Shown: positions 11,047 through 23,318, counted from the stretch's first letter. The stretch: 64,000 bases of DNA from Pseudopyrenochaeta lycopersici (GCA_003313425.1 NHZP01000017.1:558001-622000); one strand, 5' to 3'. Numbers and translations: made by a program. The notes: generated from the letters alone by a model not told the origin.

Positions 11047-13566
11047 ATGCCGGAGGAGAACTGGGCTGCCCATGGCGGCGTACAAGCTGTACAACCACCC
11101 CTGATCTCGGCCTGTATAGCGCCAAGCTGACCAAAAACAGTGTGACCTATGCCATGCACGAAAGGTCCGTAGCATACTTCGGGATACTCTTCATTTTGAA
11201 CAGGGGAGCTAACGATGACGTGCATAGGTCAAGTGCGATCGCAAAGAACCATGTGCCAACTGCGTAGCAGCGAAAACTGAGTGTCTTCGAAATAGGCACA
11301 AGCGAACGCCTCGCCCAAAAGCGAAGACGTAAGTACTAGTGTTGGTTTGAAACAGGCTGATTGCTTGTAACTTGATATCCATGATTAATACACCAGGACT
11401 AACCGTGTTTCAGTGACGATAAAATACAAGCGCTCGTTCAGAGACTATCAAATTTAGAAGATTCTGTGCGCAGCCACCAACGCGCTCCTAGTGTTGTCCT
11501 GGATCAAATCATCAACCATACTTGCACTGACCCTAATGATGCTGCTTCGTCAGAACGACCTTCGAAGCGCAGACGCACGGGAAGCTCGGTCATTGAATCG
11601 GCTTCAATGTCAACACCAGATGTAGATACAACTCAACAGACAGCACACGAAGCGCGACACTTGATCCGGACTGAGCTGACTACTAATGGGCTTCTCTCTG
11701 GCCATCAACGTTCGGTGCTGGAAACTGCAATATCATTCGTTGATCACCTGTCCCACGCGCCCGTGCCAACTATTACAGACCGCAGTACTTTCGACAAATC
11801 AATGTACCTCTCAACCGATATATCGCAGGGCGAGATTCTTAATGTCATTCTTGGAAGTATGTCTGCTTCGTATACCGATAAAGGAGCGGAACTAACCAAC
11901 TCCGCTAGCTGAGATAAAAAACCTCGATGAGAGATCTATATATTTTCACACTCTTGATCACGTTCCACCAAAAGCAGTCGAGAGGATCGCTCTGGCCTTG
12001 ATGGAAGGTACTGCTGATGAGAAGACTCTAACCTTGTACAAGGTTATTGTCCATTTCAAAGCTGCAGTTGTTCTATACGCTAGCCAATGTACGTTAGTTC
12101 CATATGAAAACTGCACTACAGCCATATACTGACCTTGGAATCAACATTCAGTGCAAGGACCCAAAAGCCCAGCAGTGCAAAAACATATCAGACAAATGGA
12201 GTACGATCACCTCACTGCGGCACTCACCGCACTGGACAGCGTCAGTTTCCTGACAACCTCCTCCCTTCTTCTGGTTCAAGTTTTGATCACTGGTGTAAGT
12301 CACTACCAGCCAACTCCGGGCTCGTCTCGACTGACAGGTTCACAGGCCATTATGATGCAAATTATGGGAAACCCGGTCAGTTGTTGGGAGCTCACCGCAC
12401 ATGCCTCACGAACAATTGTAGCTCTCGGCTATCACAATATTACCGAGACTGAGCCCGCGAATGACCTCGAGAGAGAGATACATGCAGCAGTGGCTTGGTG
12501 CTCCCAATTTGATAGTTGCATGAGTTTGTTGCTACTACGACCTAGATCTCTGCCCCCCCTTCAAGTCAAGGTGTCATCCTTGCTGAAGCCTGATCCAGGT
12601 AACCCAATGAGTGTCTTTGAAATTATGGCCATGGAGATGGTCCCAGTGCATGATAAGATCCTGGAATTGACATTGGAGCCAGCTGGAAAACGACCAGCAC
12701 CGGCGCTCAAAGAGGAGGTGGCCTGGCTGCGAACACAAATGGCCAGCCTACAAATCTTATTGGAGAAGGTATTCACGATGATTATTGGATCCGACTGTAA
12801 CATGAGCCTAACGGTGCCAGGAACGCCCATCGCTCCTTCTCGACACTAATATGGATATTCTCCTACATTGGAAATGTCTCGAGTTTAAGTGTTTTTCCAC
12901 ACTGACCTCTGTCCACCGTCTCAGTCCCACGGTCACAACCAATCCCTTTGAACGTGAAGAGTGCCTGAAAAGTGCCCGCAAGGCTCTCGAATGCGTCAAG
13001 TTCATTGAAGAACTCAGCAAAAGCCTAGGGCACTTCATTGAAGGCTACGATCCGTATTTGGCCTGGTGAGCAACTCGGTTTGCAAACAGTACGGTACAAT
13101 GCCTCTTTTTCGCTCGCTGACTTCGCCCAGGACCATGCTCTCGTACCCTCTCTGCCCCTTCTTTGTCGTCTTTTGCAACGTAGTCGGCACATCCAATGCA
13201 AATGACTTTCAGCTCCTCCAAGATGTCACAGACGGCATCTCGACGCTTGTCAGCGAGAACAAATACGTCAATCGACTCCACCGACTATGCGCCACGCTCC
13301 TAGGCCTGTGCAAGCCTCTTGTCAGACACGTGCAACCGCCGACCGAAGAAATCGCAGGACAACTGCCAACGTTCCCTCCACAGCCGGTCTTCGACACGGC
13401 GACCGATTCGGCTAGTACATCCAATGGTAGGGATGCCGCAGACGGTATCTTACCGTCTTCGTGGAACGACGACATGATGTGGCAGCTGTTTCAGTCACAA
13501 CCTTCGTTGGATTGGTTCAATGCAGAGATATTGGATCCAGCTTGGAATTTGGGCCAATCTAAATGA
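11047..13566 (+). CDS. Zn2Cys6 (fungal binuclear cluster) transcription factor
   Basis: Nuclear DNA-binding regulator. Nine exons: 11047..11079, 11141..11164, 11228..11328, 11414..11856, 11909..12088, 12152..12294, 12346..12768, 12821..13065 and 13131..13566; the phases close on 675 aa. The cluster sits at residues 12-38 (C-x2-C-x6-C-x5-C-x2-C-x6-C, CDLCHARKVKCDRKEPCANC) and is split by an intron right after CHARK. A basic linker (NRHKRTPRPKAK) and a short coiled coil (KIQALVQRLSNLE) follow. The middle region resembles the fungal-specific TF domain (around ALTALDSVSFLTTSSLLLVQ and the Leu-rich AWCSQFDSCMSLLLLRPRSL), and the tail is acidic with aromatic residues (DDMMWQLFQSQPSLDWF), a possible activation segment. 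The intron at 12295..12345 is in frame, so a retained form is possible. Convergent with C2H2 copy A. Target genes unknown. Confidence 0.85.
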
Positions 13567-13810
13567 GAAATTTGCTAATTGCTGCAACATCATGTTGTCC
13601 GCCTGCCGCCCTAGCAATATTAGGCAACCAGTCACGGGACTATTCCTCCAGCGCCCAGTGGCCGTTCGGAAAGCAACGTTTGAAATACCCATGTGATTGT
13701 TCTCCGTTATTACGGTCATAATTCAGGACGCATGTACGTATATAAGGTCGTCGCGGTCATGACAAAGGAAAAGAAACGAAGCGCCAGGACTCCCAGAAAG
13801 ACTTTCGACT

Positions 13811-14839
13811 TCAAAACTCAAACTCAGTACAATGTACATTTCGCGCATGCTCATTAAGTTTATCCTTGCGGGCCTCAGGAAATGGATTTTTTCCAACTGC
13901 CTTGCTACGATCACACCCTCGAATGGGGCACCAAATAATGTGATGTTCGTGGAAACTATCCCAGTGTCTCTTGAGCTCTTGGACGCGGCCACACGTTGCG
14001 TTAGCACATCCGTCTACGTGGCAATGAAAGCGGAATTCTTTCGTCTCTTCGTTGATATAAACAGTTCCAATCTTCTTCATGCGCACATTCGATGAAACGT
14101 GCTGTGGTCGCTCGCTGGTATTCGCAGCGGAGACGACAGAGTCTAATGGCCGTTGGGGACGGCGGGGCGCGCTCGGGGAAGAGGATGATGGGCCTGATGG
14201 CTGTCGGCGGGACTCTTGAGGGCGTGCAGTACCTGACATATCTGAATAATCGTGTCCTTGGATAAAAGATCCTGATGACGACGGATCACAACTAGAAAAA
14301 AAATCAGCAAATCTGTGGGCTCGCCAAGGTATTGGATACACTCACCGTCCATTGGTCTGGTCTTCCGATGCATGCTGGCCTCCATTGAGCCCTACGCGGC
14401 GCCGACTGGAAGCGTCATCACCGGAGTATGATTCCATGGACACGTCTTGTGTTGGTGATGCGTTTCCGAATGCATGGGTACTAGACGTTTGGGATCAGCG
14501 AGATTACTGACTCTGAGCATCAACAACCACTTACCCGTTGTCCGTAGGCATTAGTTGAGCCTGGTTTGCCAAATATGGCGCAGAAAAGTCTTGAGGGACG
14601 AAGTTTGGACTGTATGGATCCGTAGAGTCCAATGACGGATGAACTAGCCGAAATTAGCAACCCGGCATTGATCTCGCGTGGCCTCAGTGGCAAGGACCCT
14701 TACATCCAGTTACATCGCGCCCTTGTCCTTGTTGCGATGACGATTGACGCTGTGTTCCTGTGGATGAGGACGGGTACGATGATCCGCTAAGGCGCATGCC
14801 GAACCGAGGATCAGTGGACGAGATGTTACGATGAGACAT
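13811..14839 (-). CDS. Two-finger C2H2 protein, copy A of a four-member local family
   Basis: Putative nuclear zinc-finger regulator. Exons: 14704..14839, 14535..14643, 14346..14480 and 13811..14291; the phases close on 286 aa. The N-terminal two thirds is Ser/Gln/Pro-rich and probably disordered (starts MSHRNISSTDPRFGMRLSGS). The C-terminal 75 residues carry finger 1 (C-HVDG-C ... ELKRH-WDSF-H) and an atypical finger 2 (WCPIRGCDRS ... RKDKLNEH-ARNV-H), where 21 residues separate the second Cys from the first His. The same layout recurs in copies B, C and D. This finger pair with WC-P-x3-C-x-RS and RKDKL is, as far as I recall, widespread in Pezizomycotina but functionally uncharacterised. 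Confidence 0.82.
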
Positions 14840-16163
14840 TTGAAACACTATGAATTAGTCTCAAATAAAGAAATTGATCAACCAGACAGACCGCCCAGAG
14901 AAACTATTTCTTTCATGCGCTCAGCGAGTTTTGAAACCTGCTGCGAACGCGCAGGGAAATCTCGAGCCCTCAAGCTTTAAGAATCCGATTCTTCACTGCG
15001 GAATATTGAAAGATACCACGTCACTGATCGAAGAGCCTCCACCATTCGACTGGAGGGCACGACGTCAAAAAAATATTACACCATTCATGCAATTCCAACA
15101 TTGGGCATGAATCATGGTGTCCCAGCTTACCTCCGCCAGGCCAGTCCGCATGTGTCCAAAGCTGGACTACAAAGAGATGGGTCTATCCCGCTATCACGAA
15201 TCTGTACACTAACCCAGCCATCGTGGCGGCTGTATGGCCATTCGGAAAATTATAGCCTCATTCTTAGGGCTCGCACACTGGACTCCCAAGTGACGGTGAA
15301 CATTGCGAGGACTGTTCTGTTTCTTCTTTTTTCATGCCCGACCTCAAGACTGCGAGCCCAACGCATGATAAAGGTACACCATTCCAGTGCCCTCCCTCTC
15401 CATGAATAATCGTGTTAGGTTTGGTACAATCTGTACCTGTCATGAATGAGGCGGACGTTGCGTATGGTCGCTTCACTCTTGCTCAAGCCAGGGGGGATAG
15501 CCAATGGTGGATTGGTGTGGCGCTTCGGTTCCGTCTCGTTTAATCGCGCAACCCTGGGCAAACGAACATCGACTTAACATTGCTTGCTCAGGTATTATCC
15601 CCACGGCGTATCAGGGGTGTCTTCTTCGCGATATACATTTGTGGCGAGCAAGGAGAATGTACGTCGGGCCTCCATACGGTGCATTCAGACCGAGCACCGC
15701 CGTTGTGATTTTCTACCACCTTGACGACCAATGGCGCATGTAGAATTTTTTTACACGAGGGAGTGCCACGATGCCTCAAACATGGATAGTGAAAGTACAT
15801 GTTGGGATGTATTCAGAAATCCAATTCCAACCTCGGAGTCCTTCGCCCCGCCGAGCCCCTGCAACCGCAATTGGCCTGTGCAGTACCCCCGCTTCCCAGA
15901 AGGAATAGATTGTTCCAGTCGAACGCGCTGATCGTTCAGCTCTTTAGTCAGGCTGTGGCCATTCTTGAAACATAACAAGGTATATGAGTAGGCCGAGTTC
16001 TTGAGCTGAGCATACTGGCTCTATCCTCCAATCCTTCCATCACTCTACGCTTCTCGGCTTTCCGTGCTGTACAGCCCTGACCCGTTTCATTGTGCCGATC
16101 CTATTCCTTACATGTATATACCCAAGAATTCTCTTCATCAACCTAAGAATAATTTCGCCATTA
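14840..16163. other. Intergenic, 1.3 kb
   Basis: Between C2H2 copies A and B. No credible ORF, repeat or RNA gene seen; it should include the copy A promoter. Confidence 0.5.
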
Positions 16164-17111
16164 TCACACATTCCCATGCACCTTCTCAACATGGGCCGTC
16201 AGCTTGTCTTTCCGTAGGAACGGCCTGTCTCCAACAACCGCACTCCGGCTACAGCTCGGCACCGGACACCAGAACTCGAGTTTAAAGACGGCATGGGTAG
16301 TATTGTAGTGCCTTCGAAGCTCTGTGTCACGACCGAACGATTTGTCAAAGCAATCCGGAAAGCAGCATTTCAGCCTCCCGCTTATGAGCACAGAGCCAAT
16401 AATGGTCTCCGTATCGTTTTTCTGGATATAAGGCTCCCCCAATGGCACGACGGGCATCGGTCTTAATGGTAAATTTACTTGAGTCCAAGGGCCTAGTGCG
16501 CTCGGCATCTGCGAACTGGTATTGAAAGTTTCGGTCGGGATCCTGAGCCTTTGCTCCTGGGTTGATACATGCTGGGCCTGATACGATGGTGGTTGCGTTT
16601 GATACCCTGTGTACGCGAGTCTAAATCAATCAGTAATAGTTTCGTACCACAGGTGTACAGGGACGTACTCGTTCATTGGGCAAGATTGCCGGCGCTGCTG
16701 CTGTGCAACAGGGACTGTATAAAACACGCTAGGCGATCGAAATCCATACACGTCCGTCGAAGAAATGCTCCGCGTCAGTTGATTACCCTGGTACTCGTTT
16801 TGTTCGTGTTGGAGATATTCGGTCATGGTTGGATTGATATAATTGGTGTTGATTGGCGGCGAATCAAAAGCAAACGTGTGGGGCTGGCTAGCAGTGAAAG
16901 GTATCGATGGGTAATACCACCCAATATTAGGCACTTGAGCGCTCATGTATGAGGGAACTATGCTAACATTAGAGCCAGACAACTCTGCACCTGATATAAC
17001 TGAAGACGCACTTGGGGATGGGTTGTCCGTAACTCCATACTCCCCTGGGCTATCCTCGTACTCAGATTCAGCGACGTTGAATAAAGTGCTCGTTTGATGA
17101 TGAGAACTCAT
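16164..17111 (-). CDS. Two-finger C2H2 protein, copy B
   Basis: Paralogue of copies A, C and D. Two exons, 16669..17111 and 16164..16620, joined by a GTACGT...TACTGAT...TTTAG intron; 299 aa. The ATG at 17111 (MSSHHQTSTLFNVAESEYED) is the first in the frame, and a TATATA element lies about 100 bp upstream. The N-terminus is Ser/Tyr/Gln/Pro-rich and disordered. The C-terminal pair is finger 1 (C-CFPD-C ... ELRRH-YNTT-H) and finger 2 (FWCPVPSCSRS ... LRKDKLTAH-VEKV-H). The finger region is much more conserved among the four copies than the N-terminus, which suggests an old duplication with selection on the fingers only. Function inferred as DNA binding. Confidence 0.82.
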
Positions 17112-17210
17112 GGTATACGGAGAACGATGAGAAATCACTCTCTGGACTTGAATATTTGGCTTTGATTCGGATTACTGGCTTGCGCCATGAGCTCCGGTTC
17201 TCCTGAGATT

Positions 17211-17216
17211 TATATA
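17211..17216 (-). promoter_or_regulatory. TATA-like element of C2H2 copy B
   Basis: TATATA read on the minus strand, followed by AA, about 95-100 bp upstream of the copy B start codon. This is a plausible core promoter position by distance only. Confidence 0.4.
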
Positions 17217-18341
17217 AAAAGTCGGCCTGTGCCCCGGGCGCCACGGATGCGAACATGTTGGCCAGCGCAAGAGCATCTGACGGATCCCTCTGTTCAAGGC
17301 GGAGACGAAAGGGCTCAGGTTAACCTTGCCCTTTCCCCTTGGATTGGATTGCGTGTCGTTGCTTGACGTATGAACAGTACCGACAATACGGGCGTAACAA
17401 CGTGCACATAGCTGCAACATCCGGTCAAGTCTTCGTTCTATTTCGGCGCATAAAATTGCTGCGCCACCGGGGTGGCTATGGTTGCCTTTCACGCAATTGG
17501 ACCACAACTCAATGTGGCTAATGGCCGATAAAACAGCCATCCGTTCCTTTGTGGGAACTGGTCGGAAGTTGACCGGATCTTGGCGCAAGCATGCCCACGG
17601 GATTCCACCCGACCGGTGAGGACCGGTTTTCAGCCGTGCCGCTCTCAGCCTTGTGAATATCTTCCTTATAACAGAGAGCATTGTCTCATTGCCGTAGAAT
17701 TTACCGGTCACAAATGCCCATGTTACTGCCTGACAGATCGACTTTCCGCTCATGGATTTCCAAGTCATTGGTAGCCAGGTGACGTCGCATCGGGACGGTT
17801 GACGCTATGCAGCTGGTTAGACCTTGTCTCCACGGCGAGCAGGGATCAATTTCGCTTGGATTTGGGGACCATTCTGAGTCACATTGATCTGAGTGACGTG
17901 CCCTTCCTTCGCTTGACCCGTTGCTGTGGGTCAGAACCACACGCTGAGGCTGCTTTTGCTTTCACAATGCCCACAAATGCTAATACCGGAAAGCATTCTC
18001 AAAATCCACATTTTTTTGGCAGAATTTACGGCATATGCCACCGATGTATGGACGCGAGTTTGGCAACTAATGATCTCTTGCACGGTTCTCATCACTGCTG
18101 ATTTGGATGTCAGTTCTCGAAGAATAGATCCTTTGTTTCTACCTATTCTCATCCCCTAGAAGAATCATAGCTAAGGGGAAAAGTAACGAAAGAAGGAACG
18201 AAAGTAACACAAGGAAAAGAAGTTTCTACCCTGCGTCATCCAGTCGCGCTAGTAGCAAGTTCCCTATACGCTCTGTTTCTGCACGGTTCTTGAGACGCCG
18301 CACCACCACACTCTACCTCAGGGTGCACTGTTCCATTCTCC
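17217..18341. other. Intergenic, 1.1 kb
   Basis: Between copies B and C. A 198-codon minus-strand ORF (17172-17768) spans part of it and overlaps the copy B promoter. Its composition is not protein-like, so it is not called. Confidence 0.45.
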
Positions 18342-19360
18342 TCAGACACTTTCCCTATTGTGCATCTTCTGAACATGATCCCTTAGCTTGTCCTTTCTTG
18401 AGAACGACCTGCCTCCTCTGAAGGCCGCGCTGCGCTCGCACAACGGAACAATGCACCAAAACTCAGGCTTTTGGATTGAATGGGTCGTTATATGATGCCG
18501 TCTCAGCTCCGCTAGGCGACTGAAGGTTTGGTGGGCGCACTTCCTTTTATCGCATTTGAATTTGCCATTTCGGAGGACTATACCGATAGGAGCAAGGGTA
18601 TCGTCGTGAGCAGCAGCGCCATCTATAGTGGCAGAGACTGTAGTGGCTGACTCACTCGAAGCTTCTAGAGAGTGTGGTTCTTCTAAGTTGATGATTCTAG
18701 GAAACACAGTACGCACAGTGGACAGACTCCCTGAGGCCTGGTTCCTGGGCGATATGGCCTCATCACTATCTGCCTGGGTGGTTGTATAGCTATCCGTCGA
18801 AGTACAGCTGTATTATAGGTTAGCCGAATGCTATCCTATTCACACTTACATTGACATACCTGACGTCACCTTCGATAACATCGTCCATCCTCTGTGATAT
18901 ATCTACTGGCCAGTGGGGAATTCCCACGACTTCAGGCGGACTCAAGTCGCTCCAATTCCACGTGCCATTCGTTGTATCGTCCAATAGCTGCGACAATTCA
19001 AGGCTGCTCTGTGCCGGCCCCGGGTTAGTTGCATACCGGTTTACAAACTTGAACCCGAAAGAGGTGGCAATGCTGATGCTTAATGCTAGAGGATCCGGAG
19101 TAGTGTACGCTGACGCAATTTCAGAATCTGTAAGGAGTGAGAGACTTGAGGAGGAAGAACGAACGTATCTTTAGAGCATCAACCCACTGTTCATTGGGCT
19201 GGCTATTTGTCGGCTTCAATTGGGTAGGTGTGTCGTCGCTCGAGACTAGCCTAGAATCAGAACCGAGCGCCGTCAAAGCCAAATGTATTGAAGAACACTA
19301 ACCCGTATCGGTGTCGTGAATCCACACACGATTGAGTTCTGTGAAGTTCAAGCGCTCCAT
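18342..19360 (-). CDS. Two-finger C2H2 protein, copy C
   Basis: Paralogue of A, B and D. Best model: exons 19303..19360, 19165..19245, 18860..19127 and 18342..18807, giving 290 aa with all phases closing. The start MERLNFTELNRVWIHDTDTG is the first ATG of a frame that is open a little further upstream, so the N-terminus is uncertain. One donor (GTTCGT at 19164) is weak. The middle holds a Trp-containing segment (GTWNWSDLSPPEVVGIPHWP). The C-terminus has finger 1 (C-DKRK-C ... ELRRH-HITT-H) and finger 2 (FWCIVPLCERS ... SRKDKLRDH-VQKM-H). Final size is close to copies A, B and D (286, 299 and 304 aa), which supports the splicing. Confidence 0.75.
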
Positions 19361-20812
19361 AGTAAAAGGATTGTAGTTGCGATAAGGTAAATCAGAAGCC
19401 CTTGCGTCCGAAAGGTGATGACCGCTCACTATTGAAGTGTTGTAGAGATTAAATTAGAAATGTCTCTTCTGAATTATCATATTCTGGGGGAGACCTTGCC
19501 CAGCATTCGCAATGTGGGCGGAGCAGCTAAACTTTATATACATGTTTCCTGCAGCCGCATTTGCATTTCGGCATGGCATTTTGTTGTCATCTACGTTGCC
19601 CTCTGAGGAGCAAAGAGAAATTCGTCCCCTTCCACATAAGGGATCAAGCGCGGACAGCGATTGGCTTCTGCACAAGTATGAGCTGACAAGCGGAGGGAGT
19701 ACGGTCGCGCTAACGGGGTGGCGCTATAGCGCAGAAGGGGTAAAGGTCCAGCTGTATGTGCTTCGCTGGTGTAACACTGAATGTGTTGGCGGCTTGTGCG
19801 ACATGCTGAGAGCAACCAGTCAGTGTCACAACCACAATTGGTTCGCTTAGTTGGTTAGAAGCAATCCTGGAGTTTAGAAACGTCTTCACCTGCCATGATC
19901 GTTTCTATCATCAAGACAAATGAAATTAGCCACACTGACAAATGACGTGCTGACAGAAGTATCTAGGATACATTATGCACGACAGACTACACCAACTCCA
20001 CTTCCGCAGTCTAGAGCACTGTTACTTGCGATTTCGTACCTTCGCATTGCTGCACTCTAAGAGATGATCTCCAACGCACTCTATAATGCCCGATACCTGG
20101 AGCTCAAACTTAGCCATATCATTGTCGCTGCCAATTGCCGCCAACGTTCTTGGTAAGCCAGAAGGCATTCATTCGCAACAAAATGTCTGTAGCATTTGCG
20201 ATAGACACTCACCCAAAATTGACCTAACCAAAATCTTCTTCGATTTTGAAACCTAAGCCAGGACCATTCTTAACTGATCTCTGACTAAGCTGTTATGATA
20301 TCTACAGTTCGTAGCGAGGATCAGCCCGAGGCCCTCTGATCGAGGCAGATGCCCACAATTTGGCCCGATTAAGGCCACCTAGTCTCATGATAGCCTCCCT
20401 TAGATCTTGGGCTTGCCTCTAGATGCATGGGTCATAGGCTTCGGTGCGTGAATGGTTCAACTTTATCTTCCTCGTTGAAAATGAGCCAGGCGATGCTGCC
20501 AGATACATCATTGAACTGAAGCGTAAGCTAGACCAATGGCAAATGCAAGCATTCCTTACATACAGTGTCTTAACTCGGGTAGTGGCTTTGTAGCGTCTTT
20601 GACTGGCCAAAGTCACTAGGCCCAATATAACATTGCTGCCTAGATCCGCGCTCGGGCAAAAGACAAATGGACTAGGTAGACAAGCCTTGGTGTTTCGCGT
20701 CCACAAAATCCATATTACTACCTTATCTAGTTGCTAGAGCTATCAATTCGGATCCCTTGCTCATACAAAAAATACCTGGCAATTGTTCGTTGCACAATCA
20801 AGCCATTCCATA
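19361..20812. other. Intergenic, 1.45 kb
   Basis: Divergent upstream region of copy C and of the following plus-strand gene. Scattered small ORFs only. Confidence 0.5.
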
Positions 20813-21289
20813 ATGTCCTCATTCATCAGCCTCGTGAATTATTCCATCTACATCTCCCTCAACCTGCGCGGCGCCCTCCCAGGCTTCCATTGGCTCATCT
20901 ATATCCCTACACATGCGCCCACGGGTAACATCTGGCACGCTACCAACCGCACCGGAGGCTGGCACTTAGAAGCCAAATCCGTGACCGACGTCCACGAGCC
21001 AATGAGTTTCTGCCTAGCCTACAAAATCGGGAGCATCGAGCCAAAGGACTGGTCAAAGGTCAACGAGATCTTGTTGAAGGTTGATGCGAGTGGTGAACAG
21101 AGCCCCAGTACGAGTGAGAAGTTTTCGTGTCGAATCTGGGTTAAGGATGCGGTTGTCAGGTTGCAGGAGGAAGGGTTTGTGGTTGGTAATAAGAGTGTTG
21201 AAGAGATTGAGGAGCATGCAATCAGGCTGGCAGAAGGGAACCGGGTCGATGTTGAGTGTGGGAGGGGTGGTACGATCGTTCAAAACTAG
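20813..21289 (+). CDS. Small protein, DUF6914-like (tentative)
   Basis: A 158-aa single-exon ORF starting at ATG 20813 (MSSFISLVNYSIYISLNLRG). The core has a GFHWLIYIPTHAPTGNIWHA strand region (HW then G-x-x-WHA), followed by GGWHLEAKS, KIGSIEPKDW and CRIWVKDAVVRLQEEGFV. This order of HW-x-L, a WHA/YHA pair and C-R-x-WV-x-DA resembles the fungal family I remember as DUF6914, but I cannot run a profile search. No signal peptide or membrane segment is evident. It sits alone among the C2H2 paralogues. Function unknown. Confidence 0.65.
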   Translation: MSSFISLVNYSIYISLNLRGALPGFHWLIYIPTHAPTGNIWHATNRTGGWHLEAKSVTDVHEPMSFCLAYKIGSIEPKDWSKVNEILLKVDASGEQSPSTSEKFSCRIWVKDAVVRLQEEGFVVGNKSVEEIEEHAIRLAEGNRVDVECGRGGTIVQN

Positions 21290-21628
21290 AGGCTGATGGT
21301 TGTAGCGCCTGTATCAATTCCTACGCATTCTTGCCATTGGCATTGCACAGAGAAGATCTATACAGCTTGTTTGCGGCGACAGCGGTATATCTATAACACA
21401 GGGAACATATCACCGTTTCGCAACCCAAACATCAGTGATATCTATATATTGGTACAAAGCTCTAATTTCCGTCTTTGCGATCAAAAGTGGGTCGAATTGA
21501 TCCGGACTGCGCCGTGAACGCCTTAATTACAAAACAAAACAGTTGACCCAACCCGAATTCGCATGAAATTCTAGCATGATCCCCAAATTGACCCAGTCAG
21601 GTGACAAAGCTATGCTGAGCGACGCCGC
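21290..21628. other. Intergenic, 0.34 kb
   Basis: Convergent 3' ends of the DUF6914-like gene and the Fig1-like gene. AT-rich; probably shared terminator sequence. No gene seen. Confidence 0.5.
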
Positions 21629-22504
21629 CTACCGAGCTGGTGGCGGAGCTTCAGTTCTGAACACTAGAGACACGCCAAAACCAAGTACAGTTGAAAAGCC
21701 AAATGCAAGCCATTGGAGTACGCTCAATGTTTTCCCTTGCGCTATGCTAATATTGGCGCCACTTAGGATCACTGGAGAAATCAAAGCCATTGCGTTTGCA
21801 GTCTGGTCTGTTGCCGTGGGAGAAGCCAAAGCGAATGCAACAGACAGCCAAAGACGGGTAAGTCCTGCTTGTCGAAGACACCCTCTGCACTGCTGAGCGG
21901 CACTGTTCTGTGCTGTCATCTTGAAATCCCGTTTCAGCAGAGCTATGAAGAACAGACTGATCGCAAATAAGCTTCCTGCAACTGCGAGTAAGCCTATTAA
22001 GTAGGGCGATTGGAGTGTCTGCGCGAGTTTGATTATCTCCGGAGCTTGGCCATGAGTCGTGCCATTAGCAGTGGCGGGGGAATTGACGCTTGAAATCAAT
22101 GCTTTAACATTCTTGCCCGACGTTTGTTGACAAAGCAGTCCGGTCGATGTCGAGGCGCACATCCCTAGATGTCCCATGAACATCAGAATCTCTTCACTTA
22201 AGAATGATGGTCCACTTACCGTAATATCCGACTTTGGCGTGTGAATCGTAGTCAGTCGATAGCCTGACTGTAAAAATGTTCGATACTCCGGGTGAATTGG
22301 ATATGCATCCAGTGAGTGACAGAGCTATGTACAGTCAGCACAAGCAACGAATTGGGGCTCAAATACCACACAGTTAAAAGAAAAGAGTCGGAACGAGGAG
22401 TACATATGTCAGAAGTCTATGATTAACGCTTTCTAAATCTTTTTTTAGCCATTTTGTATTTCAGTCTGTATTAGATACGTACGCATGCGCTGAGAACGTG
22501 CCAT
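21629..22504 (-). CDS. Fig1-like multi-span membrane protein (5' exons uncertain)
   Basis: Supported exons are 22221..22324 and 21629..22164, joined by GTAAGT...CATCTAG. They read ...LSLTGCISNSPGVSNIFTVR... up to the junction GYYG-MCASTSTGLLCQQTS. A GC-x-S segment followed by V-GYYG-x-C and a later Cys is the signature arrangement of the Fig1 (Ca2+ regulator and membrane fusion) family. Hydrophobic segments follow (YLIGLLAVAGSLFAISLFFI, RLWLSVAFALASPTATDQTA and a last one before the APPPAR end), as in the four-helix family plan. Fig1 proteins act at the plasma membrane in low-affinity Ca2+ uptake and mating-cell fusion. The first helix and start are unresolved; an ATG at 22504 (MARSQRM) is a candidate first exon, with one or more introns before 22324. 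Confidence 0.6.
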
Positions 22505-23318
22505 AATGATTTCGCACTGAGGTCCAAGACTGATCTGAAAAGAATTGGTGATTGAAAGACGATCTGAAATGGTTGTTGATATCAGTTATACACTACTTCA
22601 CCATATATATATAGTAGCCTTCTCATCAGATCCAGTCACATGATTCAAGAAGGACACGATATTTTTGGAAGCAAACCCAATATGCGCGCGCTACAATTGC
22701 AGCCTCAAAGTATAGATCGAGGCTGTCCCAGGCTCAATTGCTATGTTCTCTGCGCTTCGTCAGTCTGCCCTGGATGGCTTCGACCAGCCACTTTTTTCAC
22801 AGTCGCCACTGTGCCGCACTTAATTCGAGTCCTATATATATATTTTTTTCATCGGAATCTGGTACTAGTACAGTCTACTAGCAGATTAATATGTTTGATG
22901 AAACAATCTAAGCGCTCATTGACAGCAATTGCTACTTCTCGGAAGTTAGTGTACGGCGTAGTCATCATAGCATGCGGGTCTGGGTCACTCCGGCTGTTGA
23001 AACGAACTGTGCCGCCAATAGTCATGTACAATCAATTTTTGGAAGAATCTGTGTCACAAGCAAGGTTGTGGGTCGTCTTTCGTCCAGTCTCAAAGTCTGC
23101 TCCGGTTTTTCTCCATGTTGACGCAGCTTCCCATCTATTCGATGCACTTTTAACTAGATTCTGCAGCACTGTAAGATCTCAAAGACAAGTTGCATCAATA
23201 TCATATTGAGGTCTTTTGAAGCTATACTGAGGACAACATTCTTAACTCTTAGTGTCAAACTTCCACAAAAATGATCCGTCCTATCCTTTTGGACAGCTTC
23301 TGGTCGTATTTTTAGCGT
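22505..23318. other. Intergenic, 0.8 kb, with a broken minus-strand ORF
   Basis: On the minus strand, about 23190 to 22849 reads as one frame interrupted by a single TGA near 23034 (segment SASNRWEAASTWRKTGADFE before it, MTIGGTVRFNSRSDPDPHAM after it). It may be a decayed gene or contain an unrecognised intron. No family recognised. A 189-codon plus-strand ORF over the same DNA looks like a shadow. Confidence 0.3.

Noticed and set aside
17172..17768. 198-codon minus-strand ORF upstream of C2H2 copy B
   Set aside because: It overlaps the copy B promoter, has irregular composition and no recognisable segment; probably chance.
13811..19360. Transposon-borne origin for the C2H2 array
   Set aside because: No transposase, terminal inverted repeats or target-site duplications are visible around the copies.
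22640..23209. 189-codon plus-strand ORF
   Set aside because: Not protein-like, and opposite to a more plausible minus-strand frame.
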